Positions 37,201 through 47,478 of a DNA stretch of 53,226 bases are shown here, piece by piece. This DNA comes from Polaromonas sp. GTDB taxonomy: Bacteria; Pseudomonadota; Gammaproteobacteria; Burkholderiales; Burkholderiaceae_C. Where the stretch lies: assembly GCA_028292745.1 (NCBI GenBank), contig JAQGLT010000057.1, forward strand, positions 1 to 53,226, in the 5' to 3' direction. The first letter of the stretch is position 1, and the number at the start of each line of letters is the position of its first letter. A program made the position numbers and the translations under genes. The notes under the pieces were generated by a model. It made no database searches. It had not been told where the DNA came from and worked only from the letters and a program-made list of their open reading frames with translations.

Positions 37201-37568
37201 TCTTGACCACCAGGCGACACGCTGTGGCTGACGCTTGGCGGCACGGCCTGGCCCTGCTGGCGTGCCCGGAACAGCCCGGCGCGCATCAGGAAAACCGTCG
37301 AGATCGGCACGGTGATGGCGATGAACACGGCGATCAGCAGCGGAAAAACAGCCACTTCGCCGCGCTGGAGCGAGAAGAAAATCACCGTGCCCAGCGTCAC
37401 GCACCAGCAGCCGCCCGTGGCGATGAGGGCCGGCGCATGCACGCGCTCGAAAAACGTCGGCAGGCGCAGCAGGCCGACCGAACCCAGCAGCGCCAGCGCA
37501 GCCCCGGCCAGCACCAGCGCGGCCACCACCAGCTCGGCCCAGGCCGGCAGGTCCACTTCCGGCATCAT
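37194..37568 (-). CDS. mrpG: Na+(K+)/H+ antiporter subunit G
   Basis: 124 aa, three helices. The family marker is GSVGLLRLPTFFERVHAPALIATGG, here seen as LLRLPTFFERVHAPAL. Last gene of the antiporter operon; ATG overlaps the mrpF stop (ATGA). Small structural subunit of the Mrp/Pha complex. Confidence 0.93.
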   Translation of the reverse strand: MMPEVDLPAWAELVVAALVLAGAALALLGSVGLLRLPTFFERVHAPALIATGGCWCVTLGTVIFFSLQRGEVAVFPLLIAVFIAITVPISTVFLMRAGLFRARQQGQAVPPSVSHSVSPGGQDS

Positions 37569-37843
37569 TCGATCACCTCGCCGCGCAGCAGGAACTTGGC
37601 CATCGCCGTGGTGCCGACGCAGCCCAGCAGCGCCACCAGCAGCGCCGCCTCGAAATACTGGTTTTCGGCATAGACCAGCCCCAGCACCAGCATGACCAGC
37701 ATGCCGTTCAGGTAGAGGCAGTCCAGCGCCAGCACCCGGTCCTGCGCCGCCGGCCCCTTGATCAGCCGGGCCAGCGCGCAGGCCATGGCCAGCGCCAGCA
37801 TGCACAGCGCCAGCGGCAGCGCCCAGGAAAGAATCGGATTCAT
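37565..37843 (-). CDS. mrpF: Na+(K+)/H+ antiporter subunit F
   Basis: 92 aa, three helices; RLIKGPAAQDRVLALD is the MrpF signature. ATG at 37843 overlaps the mrpE stop. Part of the six-gene operon. Confidence 0.92.
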   Translation of the reverse strand: MNPILSWALPLALCMLALAMACALARLIKGPAAQDRVLALDCLYLNGMLVMLVLGLVYAENQYFEAALLVALLGCVGTTAMAKFLLRGEVIE

Positions 37844-38331
37844 GACTCGAAAATCTCCATCAGCGGTTGTTCGTAGCGGGCCTTGACCAGCGCGGCGATG
37901 GCCCGGGCATCGTCCACTTGCAGCACATGCAGCAGCAGCATGGTCCGGTCGCGCGACAGCTCGGCCCAGGCGGTGCCGGGGGTGATGCAGACGATCATCG
38001 CCAGCATCGCCAGCCCGTTGGGGTCGCGCAGCGCCAGCGGCACCCGCACGAAGCCTGCGGGATGGCGCCGGCTGCCGGGCCTGAGCAGCAGCCGCGCCAG
38101 AGCGAGGTTCGAGCGCAGCGAATCGGCCAGCACGCTGACCAGCAGGCCGAGCGCCAGGCCGGGCCGGCGAATCCGCACCGGCACCGGCCGCAGCCCGGCG
38201 GTGAACACCGGAATCGCCAGCGCCAGCACCAGCGCCAGCAGCAGGTGGCTGATGTCCAGGGTGCGGTTGAGCAGCAGCCACAGCGCGAACAGCGCCAGCG
38301 ACAGCAGCGGCGCGGGCAGCAGCCGCTTCAT
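37840..38331 (-). CDS. mrpE: Na+(K+)/H+ antiporter subunit E
   Basis: 163 aa with two to three N-terminal helices and a soluble C-terminal domain. VCITPGTAWAELSRDRTMLLLHVL corresponds to the MrpE motif (TPGT). ATG at 38331 overlaps the mrpD stop. Confidence 0.92.
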   Translation of the reverse strand: MKRLLPAPLLSLALFALWLLLNRTLDISHLLLALVLALAIPVFTAGLRPVPVRIRRPGLALGLLVSVLADSLRSNLALARLLLRPGSRRHPAGFVRVPLALRDPNGLAMLAMIVCITPGTAWAELSRDRTMLLLHVLQVDDARAIAALVKARYEQPLMEIFES

Positions 38332-40094
38332 GGCGCTTCTCCGGCCGACGGGGCCTGTGCGGCGGGCGGGCGGGCGCCGGGGAGTTGCGCGGCGGGGCCG
38401 GGGACGGGACGGGCCGACATCACTGCCCGCACATACAGGCCGGGGCTGTGCAGCGCATCGGCAGTGGCCTGCATGTAGCGCATCACCGGGCCGGCCTGCA
38501 GCGTCAGCACCACGCAAGCGCCCAGCAGGCCGGCGATGGGCAGGCCTTCGAGCAGCCGCAGCTGGAGCGCGGCGCGGTCGTAGGTGGCCCAGAAATGCAG
38601 GATGCCGGCCCGCGTGAGGGCAATCAGGGCCAGCAGGCCGGTGGCGATCAGAAGCGCGGCCAGCATCCAGCCTGCGGCGCCCGGCGGCTGGCTGGCCGGC
38701 AGCCCCAGCCCGAGCGGATTGAGCAGGGCCGTCAGCATGGCGAATTTGCCGACAAAGCCGGGCAGCGGCGGCAGGCCGGCAATCACCAGCGTGCAAGCAA
38801 TGAAGGCCAGCCCCAGCAGCGCCACGGCGGCGGGAATCACCCGGCCGGGGAGCAGCTCCTGGTCATCGTCCAGGTCCAGTCTTTCGGCCGGCACCAGGTC
38901 GGGCGTCAGAAAAGGCGCGTCGTCGTCATCGTGCGGCGCCAGGCTGGCGCCGTCGTTGCGCCAGCGGTCCATCAGGTCGGTCAGCAAGAACAAGGCGCTG
39001 ATGGCCAGCGTCGAGCCGGGCAGGTAGTAGAGCAGGCCGGCCGTCAGCCGGTGCTGGCCGAAACCGGCGGCCGCCAGCAGCGTGCCCGACGACACGATGG
39101 CGGCGTAGCCGGCCAGGTAGCCCAGCCGCTGTGAGCCCAGCATGCCGATGGCGCCGAAGGCCATCGTCACCATGCCGCCGCCCACCAGCCACAGGCTGCC
39201 GAACTGTGCCGAAGCGCCGGCGTCGGCGTCGAACAGCAGCAGCCACAGCCGCAGCAGCGCGTAGATCCCGACCTTGGTCATTATGGCGAACAGCGCCCCG
39301 ACCGGCGCGGTGGCCGCGCTGTAGGCCGGCACCAGCCAGAAATTGAGCGGCCAGATCGCCGCCTTGATCAGGAAGGCGGTCGCCAGAATGCCGGCCGCCG
39401 CATGCAGCAGGCCCCGGTCGGTGTCGGCCACCCGCGGAATCGCCAGCGCCAGGTCGGCCATGTTCAGCGTGCCGGTCATGCCGTAGAGCATCGAGGCGCC
39501 GATGAGGAACAGCGACGAGGCGGCCAGGTTGATGGCGATGAAGTGCAGCCCGGCCCGCACCCGCGCCCGGCCCGAGCCGTGCAGCAGCAGGCCGTAGGAG
39601 GCGGCCAGCATGATCTCGAAGAACACGAACAGGTTGAACAGGTCGGCCGTCAGGAAGGCGCCGGCCAGGCCCATCAGCTGCAGCTGGAACAGCGGATGGA
39701 AGTGAACCCCGGCCCGGTGCCAGCGGGCGGCGGAAAATACCGCCGACGCCAGCGCGATGGTGCTGGTCAGCACCAGCATCATGGCCGACAGCCGGTCCAG
39801 CGCCAGCACGATGCCATAGGGCGCGGGCCAGTTGCCGGCCAGGTAAACATCCATGGCCGACGCCGAGGCCCGCTGGTCGGCCCAGGCCAGCAGCGCCAGC
39901 GCCAGGCCCAGGCCCAGCAGGGTCGAGGTCAGGTTCAGGGTGAGCTTGGCGCGCTGGCGGTTTTCGCCCATCAGCAGCATCAGCGCGGCGGTCAGCAGCG
40001 GCAGCACGATGGGCGCGAGCATCAGGTGCGGCATCACCGCCGCGGTGGCGGCGTTCAGGGCCTGCGCCGCGCTGGCGGCCATCAGGGCCATCAT
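38328..40094 (-). CDS. mrpD: Na+(K+)/H+ antiporter subunit D
   Basis: 588 aa, NuoN/NuoM-like proton-channel subunit with about 14 helices (FFEIMLAASYGLLLHG; Lys in FLIKAAIWPLNFWL). It carries a hydrophilic insert around residues 390-420 with an acidic stretch (HDDDDAPF, LDDDQELLP) that is longer than in many MrpD proteins. ATGA overlap with mrpC. Confidence 0.93.
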   Translation of the reverse strand: MMALMAASAAQALNAATAAVMPHLMLAPIVLPLLTAALMLLMGENRQRAKLTLNLTSTLLGLGLALALLAWADQRASASAMDVYLAGNWPAPYGIVLALDRLSAMMLVLTSTIALASAVFSAARWHRAGVHFHPLFQLQLMGLAGAFLTADLFNLFVFFEIMLAASYGLLLHGSGRARVRAGLHFIAINLAASSLFLIGASMLYGMTGTLNMADLALAIPRVADTDRGLLHAAAGILATAFLIKAAIWPLNFWLVPAYSAATAPVGALFAIMTKVGIYALLRLWLLLFDADAGASAQFGSLWLVGGGMVTMAFGAIGMLGSQRLGYLAGYAAIVSSGTLLAAAGFGQHRLTAGLLYYLPGSTLAISALFLLTDLMDRWRNDGASLAPHDDDDAPFLTPDLVPAERLDLDDDQELLPGRVIPAAVALLGLAFIACTLVIAGLPPLPGFVGKFAMLTALLNPLGLGLPASQPPGAAGWMLAALLIATGLLALIALTRAGILHFWATYDRAALQLRLLEGLPIAGLLGACVVLTLQAGPVMRYMQATADALHSPGLYVRAVMSARPVPGPAAQLPGARPPAAQAPSAGEAP

Positions 40095-40456
40095 GGCATC
40101 TCCTGCGCATCGTCGTCCGGGCTGCCGTCCACATGGTCGGTGCCCGTCATGCCGCGCGAGGCCAGCAGCACCACCAGGAACAGCGCCGTCATGGCAAAGC
40201 CGATGACGATGGCCGTCAGCGTCAGCGCCTGCGGCATCGGGTCGGCATAGTGCTGCAGGTCCTGCGGCACGCCGGCCTCAAGCACCGGCGCCATGCCCAG
40301 CGACAGCCCGAGCCGGCCCATGCTGAAGATGAACAGGTTGACCGCATACGACAGCAGCGCCAGGCCCATGATGACCTGGAAGGTGCGCGGGCGCAGCAGC
40401 AGCCACACGCCCGAGCCGGTCAGCACGCCGATGGCAAGGGCCAGGACGATTTCCAT
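40091..40456 (-). CDS. mrpC: Na+(K+)/H+ antiporter subunit C
   Basis: 121 aa, NuoK-like, three helices (TFQVIMGLALLSYAVNLFIF; ALTLTAIVIGFAMTAL). Hydrophilic acidic C-terminus. ATG at 40456 shares a base with the mrpA stop. Confidence 0.93.
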   Translation of the reverse strand: MEIVLALAIGVLTGSGVWLLLRPRTFQVIMGLALLSYAVNLFIFSMGRLGLSLGMAPVLEAGVPQDLQHYADPMPQALTLTAIVIGFAMTALFLVVLLASRGMTGTDHVDGSPDDDAQEMP

Positions 40457-43413
40457 CAGTTGCCTTTCAGGGGGATGGGGGTGGGAGCCGGGACCGGGGC
40501 GGCCTCCAGCGCTTCCTCGGCCATGCGGGCGTGGTAGCGGTGGCCGCGCACGGACTGGTGGGCTATCGAGGTCAGGATCATCATGGTCGAGCCGACCACC
40601 AGCGAGAACACGCCCATGTCGAACGCAATCGCGCTGGCCACGTGCAGCTCGCCCAGCAGCGGCAGCACCAGGTGCGCGGTGTGGCTGGTCAGGAACGGGT
40701 AGCCCCAGGCCAAGGGCGCCAGGCCGGTCACCAGCACGATCAGCCAGCCCATGGCCATCCAGCGCCGGGTGCGCAGCGGCAGGTGGGCCTCGACCCATTC
40801 GGTGCCCGAGATGATGTACTGCAGCAGCAGCGCCACCGCCAGCACCAGCCCGGCCACGAAGCCGCCGCCCGGCGCGTTGTGGCCGCGCATGAAGAAGAAG
40901 ATCGCCACCATCACGGCAAACGGCAGCAGCAGCCGGGCCAGCACCGCCGGCACCATCAGGTAGCCCACGGCGGTGTCGACCGCCTGGCGCGGGTTGAGCA
41001 GGTCTGTCGCCAGGTCGGCCGACATGGCGCGCTGCTGCTCGGGCAGGTCCATGGCTTCGGGCGCCGGCCGAAAGCGCCGCAGCAGGGCATAGACCGTGAG
41101 CGCCACGATGCCCAGCACCACGATCTCGCCGAAGGTGTCAAAGCCCCGGAAGTCCACCAGCATGACGTTGACGACATTGCTGCCGCCGCCTTCGCTCAGG
41201 GCGCGCTGCAGGAAGAAGGTCGAGGTGCTTTCGGGAAACGGCCGGCTCATCATGGCCCACGACAGCAAGGCCATGCCCACACCCGCGCCCACGGACAGCA
41301 GCAGGCCCCGCAGCCGGCGCAGCTGCGCGCCGCGCCGCCCGGCCACGCGGGCCAGGCGCAGGTCTTCATTTCGCTTGGGCAGCCAGCGCAGGCCCAGCAG
41401 CATCAGCACCGTGGTCACGGTTTCCACCACCAGCTGCGTCAGGGCCAGGTCGGGCGCTGAAAACCATAAAAAGGTGACGCAGGTGCACAGCCCGGCCCCG
41501 CCCATCAGCGCCAGCGCGGCCATGCGGTGGTATTTGGCCTGCCAGGCGGCGACCACGGCGCAACCCGCGCCCACTGCCCACAGCAGGGCAAAGGCCGGCG
41601 ACAGCGGCAGCGAAGCCCGGTCGCCCACGTACAGGCCCTCGGTCCACATCGGCAGGGTGCCGGCCGCCAGCACGGCGCATGTCAGCCACAGCATCTGCCA
41701 CTGGAGACGCTGCGTGGCCAGGAGCCGCCGGCCCTTGCGCCCGGCCTGCGTCAGCAGGGCCAGCGCGCCGTCGAACAGGCGTTTGCCATTGATGCGGTGC
41801 ATCAGCGGCGGCGCATCGACATGGCCCAGCCGGCGCTGGCGGCGCAGCAGCCTATACATCAGAATGCCGCCCAGCATGGCCAGGACGCTCATCAGGAAAG
41901 GCGTGTTCAGGCCATGCCAGACGGCAAGGTTGAAGTCGGGCAGTTCGCCGCCCACCACCGGATGCGCCGCCGCATTGAGGAAGCCGCCCACGGTCCGCTC
42001 GGGAAAGATGCCGACCACCAGGCAGGCCAGCACCAGCAGCTCGACCGGCACCCGCATCCAGTGCGGCGGCTCATGGGGCTGCCGGGGCAGGTCGGTGGCC
42101 GGCGGGCCGAAGAACACGTCCACCGTGAAGCGCAGCGAGTAGGCGACGCTGAACATGCCGGCCAGCGTGGCGGCCACCGGCAGCAGCAGCGAAATCAGCG
42201 GCGTCGCCTCGATGAAGACGGTTTCGGCAAAGAACATTTCCTTGGACAGGAAGCCGTTGAGCAGCGGCACCCCCGCCATGGCCGCGCTGGCGACCATGGC
42301 CAGCGTGGCGGTCACCGGCATCATCCGGCGCAGGCCTGACAGCCGCCGGATGTCGCGCGTGCCGCTTTCGTGGTCCAGGATGCCGGCGGCCATGAACAGC
42401 GACGCCTTGAAGGTCGCATGGTTCATGATGTGGAACACCGCCGCCACCGCCGCCAGCGGGCTGTTCAGGCCCAGCAGCAGGGTGATGAGGCCCAGGTGCG
42501 AAATCGTCGAATAGGCCAGCAGCCCTTTCAGGTCGTTCTGGAACATCGCCGCATAGCCGCCGATCAGCAGCGTGCACAGGCCGGCGCCGCCAACCAGCCA
42601 GAACCACGGCTCGGTACCGCCCAGCACCGGCCACATCCGGGCCAGCAAAAAGACGCCGGCCTTGACCATGGTGGCCGAATGCAGGTAGGCCGACACCGGC
42701 GTCGGCGCGGCCATGGCATGCGGCAGCCAGAAGTGAAAGGGGAACTGCGCGCTCTTGGTCAGCGCGCCCAGCAGCACCAGCACCAGGCAGGTCAGGTACA
42801 GCGGATGGGCGCGAATCTGGCTGCCTGCGGCCAGCACCGTGTCCAGGTCGTAGCTGCCGGCGATGTGGCCCATCACCAGCATGCCCGCCAGCATGCACAG
42901 CCCGCCGGCACCGGTCACCGTCAGCGCCATGCGCGCGCCGCGCCGCGCATCCTTGCGGTGGTGCCAGTAGCCGATCAGCAGGAACGAGAACAGGCTGGTC
43001 AGCTCCCAGAAGAACGCCAGCTGGATGATGTTGCCCGAGAGCACGATGCCCGCCATCGAGCCCATGAAGGCCAGGAAAAATGAAAAGAAGCGTGGCACCG
43101 GGTCGGTCGGCGCCATGTAGTAGCGCGCATACAGCACCACCAGCGCGCCGATGCCCAGCACCAGCATGCAGAACATCCAGGCAAAGCCGTCCATGCGGAT
43201 CACCAGGTTCAGCCCCAGCGCCGGGAGCCATTCGATCTCCTGGCGCAGCACGCCGCCATCGGCAATCTGCGGAAAATACAGCGCCGCCTGCACCGTGCAG
43301 AACAGGGCAATCAGCCCGGCCAGCGTCGATTCGGTGTTGCGCGCATTCGCGGGCAGCACTGCGGCGATGAGACTGCCGATGAAGGGCAGCAGAATGAGGG
43401 TGATCAGGGGCAT
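40456..43413 (-). CDS. mrpA: Na+(K+)/H+ antiporter fused subunit A/B
   Basis: 985 aa. Residues about 1-750 are the NuoL-like MrpA (FFWELTSLFSFLLIGYWHH; KSAQFPFHFWLPHAMAAPTPVSAYLHSATMVKAG in pieces; HIMNHATFKASLFMAAG). The C-terminal part from about 790 is the MrpB domain (FMRGHNAPGGGFVAGLVLA). Such A-B fusion defines the six-gene Pha/group-2 form of this antiporter, which exports Na+ or K+ against H+ and supports pH and salt tolerance. First gene of the operon. Confidence 0.95.
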   Translation of the reverse strand: MPLITLILLPFIGSLIAAVLPANARNTESTLAGLIALFCTVQAALYFPQIADGGVLRQEIEWLPALGLNLVIRMDGFAWMFCMLVLGIGALVVLYARYYMAPTDPVPRFFSFFLAFMGSMAGIVLSGNIIQLAFFWELTSLFSFLLIGYWHHRKDARRGARMALTVTGAGGLCMLAGMLVMGHIAGSYDLDTVLAAGSQIRAHPLYLTCLVLVLLGALTKSAQFPFHFWLPHAMAAPTPVSAYLHSATMVKAGVFLLARMWPVLGGTEPWFWLVGGAGLCTLLIGGYAAMFQNDLKGLLAYSTISHLGLITLLLGLNSPLAAVAAVFHIMNHATFKASLFMAAGILDHESGTRDIRRLSGLRRMMPVTATLAMVASAAMAGVPLLNGFLSKEMFFAETVFIEATPLISLLLPVAATLAGMFSVAYSLRFTVDVFFGPPATDLPRQPHEPPHWMRVPVELLVLACLVVGIFPERTVGGFLNAAAHPVVGGELPDFNLAVWHGLNTPFLMSVLAMLGGILMYRLLRRQRRLGHVDAPPLMHRINGKRLFDGALALLTQAGRKGRRLLATQRLQWQMLWLTCAVLAAGTLPMWTEGLYVGDRASLPLSPAFALLWAVGAGCAVVAAWQAKYHRMAALALMGGAGLCTCVTFLWFSAPDLALTQLVVETVTTVLMLLGLRWLPKRNEDLRLARVAGRRGAQLRRLRGLLLSVGAGVGMALLSWAMMSRPFPESTSTFFLQRALSEGGGSNVVNVMLVDFRGFDTFGEIVVLGIVALTVYALLRRFRPAPEAMDLPEQQRAMSADLATDLLNPRQAVDTAVGYLMVPAVLARLLLPFAVMVAIFFFMRGHNAPGGGFVAGLVLAVALLLQYIISGTEWVEAHLPLRTRRWMAMGWLIVLVTGLAPLAWGYPFLTSHTAHLVLPLLGELHVASAIAFDMGVFSLVVGSTMMILTSIAHQSVRGHRYHARMAEEALEAAPVPAPTPIPLKGN

Positions 43414-43466
43414 GTCCGAATGATTTTACGGGTGAGGTTTTAGCGGCTGGGCCTGAAATCGATGTG

Positions 43467-43520
43467 TACTATGAAAATAGTAGCTACTTGCGCATGCTGA
43501 ATGTGCGCGAAAGGCTTATT
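43467..43520. repeat. Dispersed ~55-bp degenerate palindromic repeat (copy 11)
   Basis: TACTATGAAAATAGTAGCTA, then TTGCGCATGCTGAATGTGCG and AAAGGCTTATT. In the gap upstream of the antiporter operon. Confidence 0.62.
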
Positions 43521-43543
43521 TGGCTTGCAGTTTGTATGTATTA

Positions 43544-43992
43544 ACGCTTTTGATTTGAATCGATGCGGCGTTTGTTGATTGGCTTTGGCTTTGGCTTTGG
43601 CTTTGGGAGGTTTCTTCTGTGGATTGAGGGGTGAGCGCCTTCCCGGCGGGGGTAACTTTCTTTTCTGGCAAAAAAGAAAGTCACCAAAGAAAGTTGCCTG
43701 GGGGTCGGGGTCGGGTTAGAGCTGAACGCTCTGTCGGGCCGTCGCTTCGCTGGGCCCTGGGTTCTTTGATCTGAGGGCTGGTAGCGATGCCTGTGACTGG
43801 CTGGTTCTAGCGCTCGTTCGCCAACAGCTTCACGCTCTGCTCGATCTGATTTGCTTGCGCTGCGCGCGTCGCTGTCGGTTGTTGGCTGCGCTATTCTTTT
43901 TCTCTTCATCTGCTAGGTTCAGGGTGTCCATAGAAGAACCTGCCACGCCAAAGCCAATCAACAAACGCCGCATCGATTCAAATCAAAAGCGT
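43544..43992. mobile_element. 449-bp element with perfect 46-bp inverted repeats
   Basis: 43544-43589 and 43947-43992 are exact reverse complements over 46 bp (outer end ACGCTTTTGATTTGAATCGA). Similarity continues inward less perfectly (AGGTTTCTTCTGTGGA against AGGTTCTTCTATGGA). The left arm carries a (GGCTTT)4 tandem expansion at 43581-43604 absent from the right arm. The interior holds an ACTTTCTTTT hairpin and no convincing gene. No clear target duplication. Origin unknown; a decayed mobile element is one option. Confidence 0.6.
43655..43681. repeat. ACTTTCTTTT hairpin repeat, second copy
   Basis: ACTTTCTTTT, loop CTGGCAA, AAAAGAAAGT, followed by ACCAAAGAAAG, paralleling AGCAAAGAAAG after the hairpin at 29071-29172. 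Confidence 0.65.
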
Positions 43993-44030
43993 CAGCAGTT
44001 ACTGAAATCCATGCCTCGCGCAGGCATAAA

Positions 44031-44055
44031 AAATGCCGGACTGAATCCGGCATTT
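44031..44055 (-). terminator. Intrinsic terminator after dnaJ
   Basis: AAATGCCGGA pairs with TCCGGCATTT around a 5-nt loop; on the minus strand it is followed by a T-run. Placed 22 bp beyond the dnaJ stop. Confidence 0.85.
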
Positions 44056-44076
44056 CATCAAGGCAGCAGCAACCCG

Positions 44077-45216
44077 TCAGGCGCCAAAGAAATTCTTCAG
44101 CTTGTCGGTCCAGCCTTCTTCGCTAGGCGAATGCTTGGCGCCGCCTTTCTTGATCGACTCGTCCAGTTCCTTGAGCAGCTTGCGCTGGTGCTCGGTCAGC
44201 TTTACTGGCGTCTCGACCGTGATGTGGCAGTACAGATCGCCCGGATAGCTGGAGCGCACGCCCTTGATGCCCTTGCCGCGCAGACGGAACTGCTTGCCGG
44301 CCTGGGTTCCCTCGGGAATGTCGATTGCTGCCTTGCCCGCCAGCGTTGGCACGTCGATTTCGCCGCCCAGCGCGGCTGTCGTGAAGCTGATTGGCATGGT
44401 GCAGTGCAAATCGTCCCCGTCACGCTCGAAAATATCGTGCTTCTTGAGACGAATTTCGATGTACAGGTCGCCGGGCGGCCCGCCGTTGCTGCCGGGCTCG
44501 CCGTTGCCCGTCGAGCGGATGCGCATGCCATCGTCAATGCCCGCCGGGATCTTGACTTCCAGCGTCTTGTTGGTTTTGGTCTTGCCCACGCCGTGGCAGG
44601 CAGTGCAGGGCGAGGGAATCAGCTTGCCAGTGCCCTTGCACTGCGGACAGGTCTGCTGCACGCTGAAAAACCCCTGGCGCATCTGCACCACGCCATGGCC
44701 GTGGCAGGTGGTGCAGGTGGCCACTTTGGTGCCGGGCTTGGCGCCGCTGCCATGGCAAACGCTGCAGTCGTCCCAGCTCGGAATGCGAATTTGCGCATCC
44801 TTGCCTTGGGCCGCTTCTTCCAGCGTAACCTCCATCGCATAGCTCAGGTCGCCGCCGCGGTAGACCTGCCGGCCCCCCTGGGCGCCGCCGCGCTGGCCGC
44901 CGAACACATCGCCAAAAATATCGCCGAAAGCTTCGGCAAAGCCGCCAAACCCTTCGGCGCCCGGACCGCCGCCGCGCATGTTGGGGTCCACGCCGGCATG
45001 GCCATACTGGTCATAGGCCGCGCGTTTCTGGGCATCGGAAAGCATCTCGTAAGCCTCTTTGGCTTCCTTGAACTTTTCTTCTGCAACCTTGCCGCCATCT
45101 CCCTGATTGCGGTCAGGGTGGTATTTCATTGCAAGCTTGCGATACGCTTTCTTGATGTCGTCGTCATTGGCGTTTTTTGGAACGCCGAGCGTGTCGTAAT
45201 AGTCTTTTTTGGCCAT
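44077..45216 (-). CDS. dnaJ: Chaperone DnaJ (Hsp40)
   Basis: 379 aa. J domain with YHPDRN (HPD), Gly/Phe-rich linker ([13 protein letters not shown]), four zinc-binding repeats ([32 protein letters not shown]) and the C-terminal substrate-binding domain. Stimulates DnaK ATPase and hands over unfolded proteins. Third in the grpE-dnaK-dnaJ row but separated from dnaK by a hairpin. Confidence 0.97.
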   Translation of the reverse strand: MAKKDYYDTLGVPKNANDDDIKKAYRKLAMKYHPDRNQGDGGKVAEEKFKEAKEAYEMLSDAQKRAAYDQYGHAGVDPNMRGGGPGAEGFGGFAEAFGDIFGDVFGGQRGGAQGGRQVYRGGDLSYAMEVTLEEAAQGKDAQIRIPSWDDCSVCHGSGAKPGTKVATCTTCHGHGVVQMRQGFFSVQQTCPQCKGTGKLIPSPCTACHGVGKTKTNKTLEVKIPAGIDDGMRIRSTGNGEPGSNGGPPGDLYIEIRLKKHDIFERDGDDLHCTMPISFTTAALGGEIDVPTLAGKAAIDIPEGTQAGKQFRLRGKGIKGVRSSYPGDLYCHITVETPVKLTEHQRKLLKELDESIKKGGAKHSPSEEGWTDKLKNFFGA

Positions 45217-45310
45217 GTCAGGTCAGGCAATCATTGTTAAATTTCAGCAGTGAACAAAGGCAAAAACGGGGCCGTAAGCAGCGAGGAATTCATGAAAGAT
45301 AAAACACAAA

Positions 45311-45343
45311 AGCGGAAAGCCGGGATCGCTCCTGGTTTCCGCT
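45311..45343 (-). terminator. Hairpin between dnaK and dnaJ
   Basis: AGCGGAAA and TTTCCGCT pair, extended by CCGGG/CCTGG around ATCGCT. On the minus strand a T-rich tract follows (TTTGTGTTTTATC). Likely a terminator or attenuator that lowers dnaJ relative to dnaK. Confidence 0.7.
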
Positions 45344-45398
45344 CTTGCGCTAGCTAGGCACTTTTATGCATCCGTGGCGCCATCCTGGCCGGCGCCCA

Positions 45399-47348
45399 TC
45401 AGCCCTTCTTGACTTCCTTGATTTCAGCGTCAACCACATTGTCGTCGGCCGGTTGTGCATGCGACTGCGCCGCGCCTGCTGCCGCGCCGTCATTCGCACC
45501 CGCATCACCACCTGCCTGCGACGACTGCATGTCGGCATACATTTTTTCGCCCAGCTTCTGGCTGGCTTCCATCAGGGCGGCATTCTTGGCCTCGATCGCG
45601 GCCTTGTCGTCGCTCTTGAGGGCCTCTTCCATGTCCTTGATGGCGACCTCGATTTTTTCCTTCTCGCCGGCTTCGAGCTTGTCGCCATATTCGCCCAGCG
45701 ATTTTTTCACGCTGTGCACCATGGCTTCGGCGCTGTTCTTGGCCTGCACGAACTCGACCTTTTTCTTGTCGTCCTCGGCATTCAGCTCGGCGTCCTTCAC
45801 CATCTGCTGGATCTCCGCTTCGCTCAGGCCGGAGTTGGCCTTGATGGTGATCTTGTTTTCCTTGCCGGTGCCTTTGTCCTTTGCGCCGACGTGCAGGATG
45901 CCGTTGGCGTCGATGTCGAACGACACTTCGATCTGCGGCGTGCCGCGCGAGGCTGGTGGAATGCCTTCGAGGTTGAACTCGCCCAGCGCCTTGTTGCCCG
46001 AGGCAATCTCGCGCTCGCCCTGGAACACCTTGATCGTCACGGCCGGCTGGTTGTCCTCGGCGGTCGAGAAGGTCTGCGCGAACTTGGTCGGGATGGTCGT
46101 GTTCTTCTTGATCATCTTGGTCATCACGCCGCCCATGGTTTCGATGCCCAGGGACAGCGGCGTCACGTCAAGCAGCAGCACGTCGGTACGGTCGCCCGAC
46201 AGCACCTGGCCCTGGATCGCGGCGCCAACCGCCACGGCTTCGTCAGGGTTCACGTCCTTGCGCGGCTCCTTGCCAAAGAATTCCTTGACCTTTTCCTGCA
46301 CCTTGGGCATGCGGGTCATGCCGCCCACCAGGATCACGTCGTGGATGTCGTTCACATTGATGCCGGCGTCCTTCACGGCCACGCGGCAAGGCGCAATCGT
46401 GCGCTCGATCAACTCGTCCACCAGGCTTTCCAGCTTGGCGCGGGTCACCTTGACGTTCAGGTGCTTCGGACCCGAAGCGTCTGCGGTGATGTAGGGCAGG
46501 TTGATGTCGGTCTGGGCGCTGTTGGACAGCTCGATCTTGGCTTTTTCAGCCGCTTCCTTCAGGCGCTGCAGGGCCAGCACATCGTTCTTGAGGTTGACGC
46601 CGGAATCCTTCTTGAACTCGTCGATGATGTAGTCGATGACGCGCTGGTCGAAGTCTTCGCCGCCCAGAAAGGTGTCGCCGTTGGTCGAGAGCACCTCGAA
46701 CTGCTTTTCGCCATCGACATCGGCAATCTCGATGATCGAGATGTCGAAGGTGCCGCCGCCCAGGTCATACACCGCAATCTTGCGGTCGCCCTTTTCCTGC
46801 TTGTCCAGGCCGAAGGCGAGGGCGGCAGCGGTGGGCTCGTTGATGATGCGCTTGACATCCAGTCCGGCAATGCGGCCGGCGTCCTTGGTGGCCTGGCGTT
46901 GGGCGTCGTTGAAATAAGCCGGCACGGTGATCACGGCGTCGGTCACGGGCTCGCCGAGGTAGTCTTCGGCGGTTTTCTTCATCTTGCGCAGGATGTCCGC
47001 GCTGACCTGCTGGGCCGACAGCTTCTTGCCGCGCACTTCAATCCAGGCGTCGCCGTTGTCGGCTGGCACGATGGAATAAGGCATCAGGGCAATGTCCTTC
47101 TGGACTTCTTTTTCGCTGAACTTGCGGCCGATCAGGCGCTTGACGGCGTAGAGCGTGTTCTTGGGGTTGGTGACAGCCTGGCGCTTGGCCGATGCGCCAA
47201 CCAGCACTTCGCCGTCTTCTTGATACGCCACGATCGACGGCGTGGTGCGCGCGCCTTCGGCGTTTTCAATGACACGAGGGGTATTGCCTTCCATGATGGA
47301 AACGCAACTGTTGGTGGTGCCCAAGTCGATGCCGATAATTCTTCCCAT
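45399..47348 (-). CDS. dnaK: Chaperone DnaK (Hsp70)
   Basis: 649 aa. Nucleotide-binding domain with [33 protein letters not shown] and [16 protein letters not shown]; substrate-binding domain with [16 protein letters not shown] and the helical lid, ending in [11 protein letters not shown]-driven folding machine working with DnaJ and GrpE. Follows grpE by 130 bp. Confidence 0.98.
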   Translation of the reverse strand: MGRIIGIDLGTTNSCVSIMEGNTPRVIENAEGARTTPSIVAYQEDGEVLVGASAKRQAVTNPKNTLYAVKRLIGRKFSEKEVQKDIALMPYSIVPADNGDAWIEVRGKKLSAQQVSADILRKMKKTAEDYLGEPVTDAVITVPAYFNDAQRQATKDAGRIAGLDVKRIINEPTAAALAFGLDKQEKGDRKIAVYDLGGGTFDISIIEIADVDGEKQFEVLSTNGDTFLGGEDFDQRVIDYIIDEFKKDSGVNLKNDVLALQRLKEAAEKAKIELSNSAQTDINLPYITADASGPKHLNVKVTRAKLESLVDELIERTIAPCRVAVKDAGINVNDIHDVILVGGMTRMPKVQEKVKEFFGKEPRKDVNPDEAVAVGAAIQGQVLSGDRTDVLLLDVTPLSLGIETMGGVMTKMIKKNTTIPTKFAQTFSTAEDNQPAVTIKVFQGEREIASGNKALGEFNLEGIPPASRGTPQIEVSFDIDANGILHVGAKDKGTGKENKITIKANSGLSEAEIQQMVKDAELNAEDDKKKVEFVQAKNSAEAMVHSVKKSLGEYGDKLEAGEKEKIEVAIKDMEEALKSDDKAAIEAKNAALMEASQKLGEKMYADMQSSQAGGDAGANDGAAAGAAQSHAQPADDNVVDAEIKEVKKG

Positions 47349-47478
47349 GATTTACTCCAGTTTTTTGATTCGTTAAGTTTGGATGCCGGACAGGACTTTC
47401 AGTCGTACGCCGCGGCACCAGGCTGCTGATGACTTGCGGATAAGTTCTACAACTTCAAGGTTTGCAGTGAATTTTTTG

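Noticed and set aside
43855..45240. Plus-strand open frame running from the 46-bp inverted repeat into the dnaJ region
   Set aside because: Composed of repeat sequence followed by the antisense of dnaJ.
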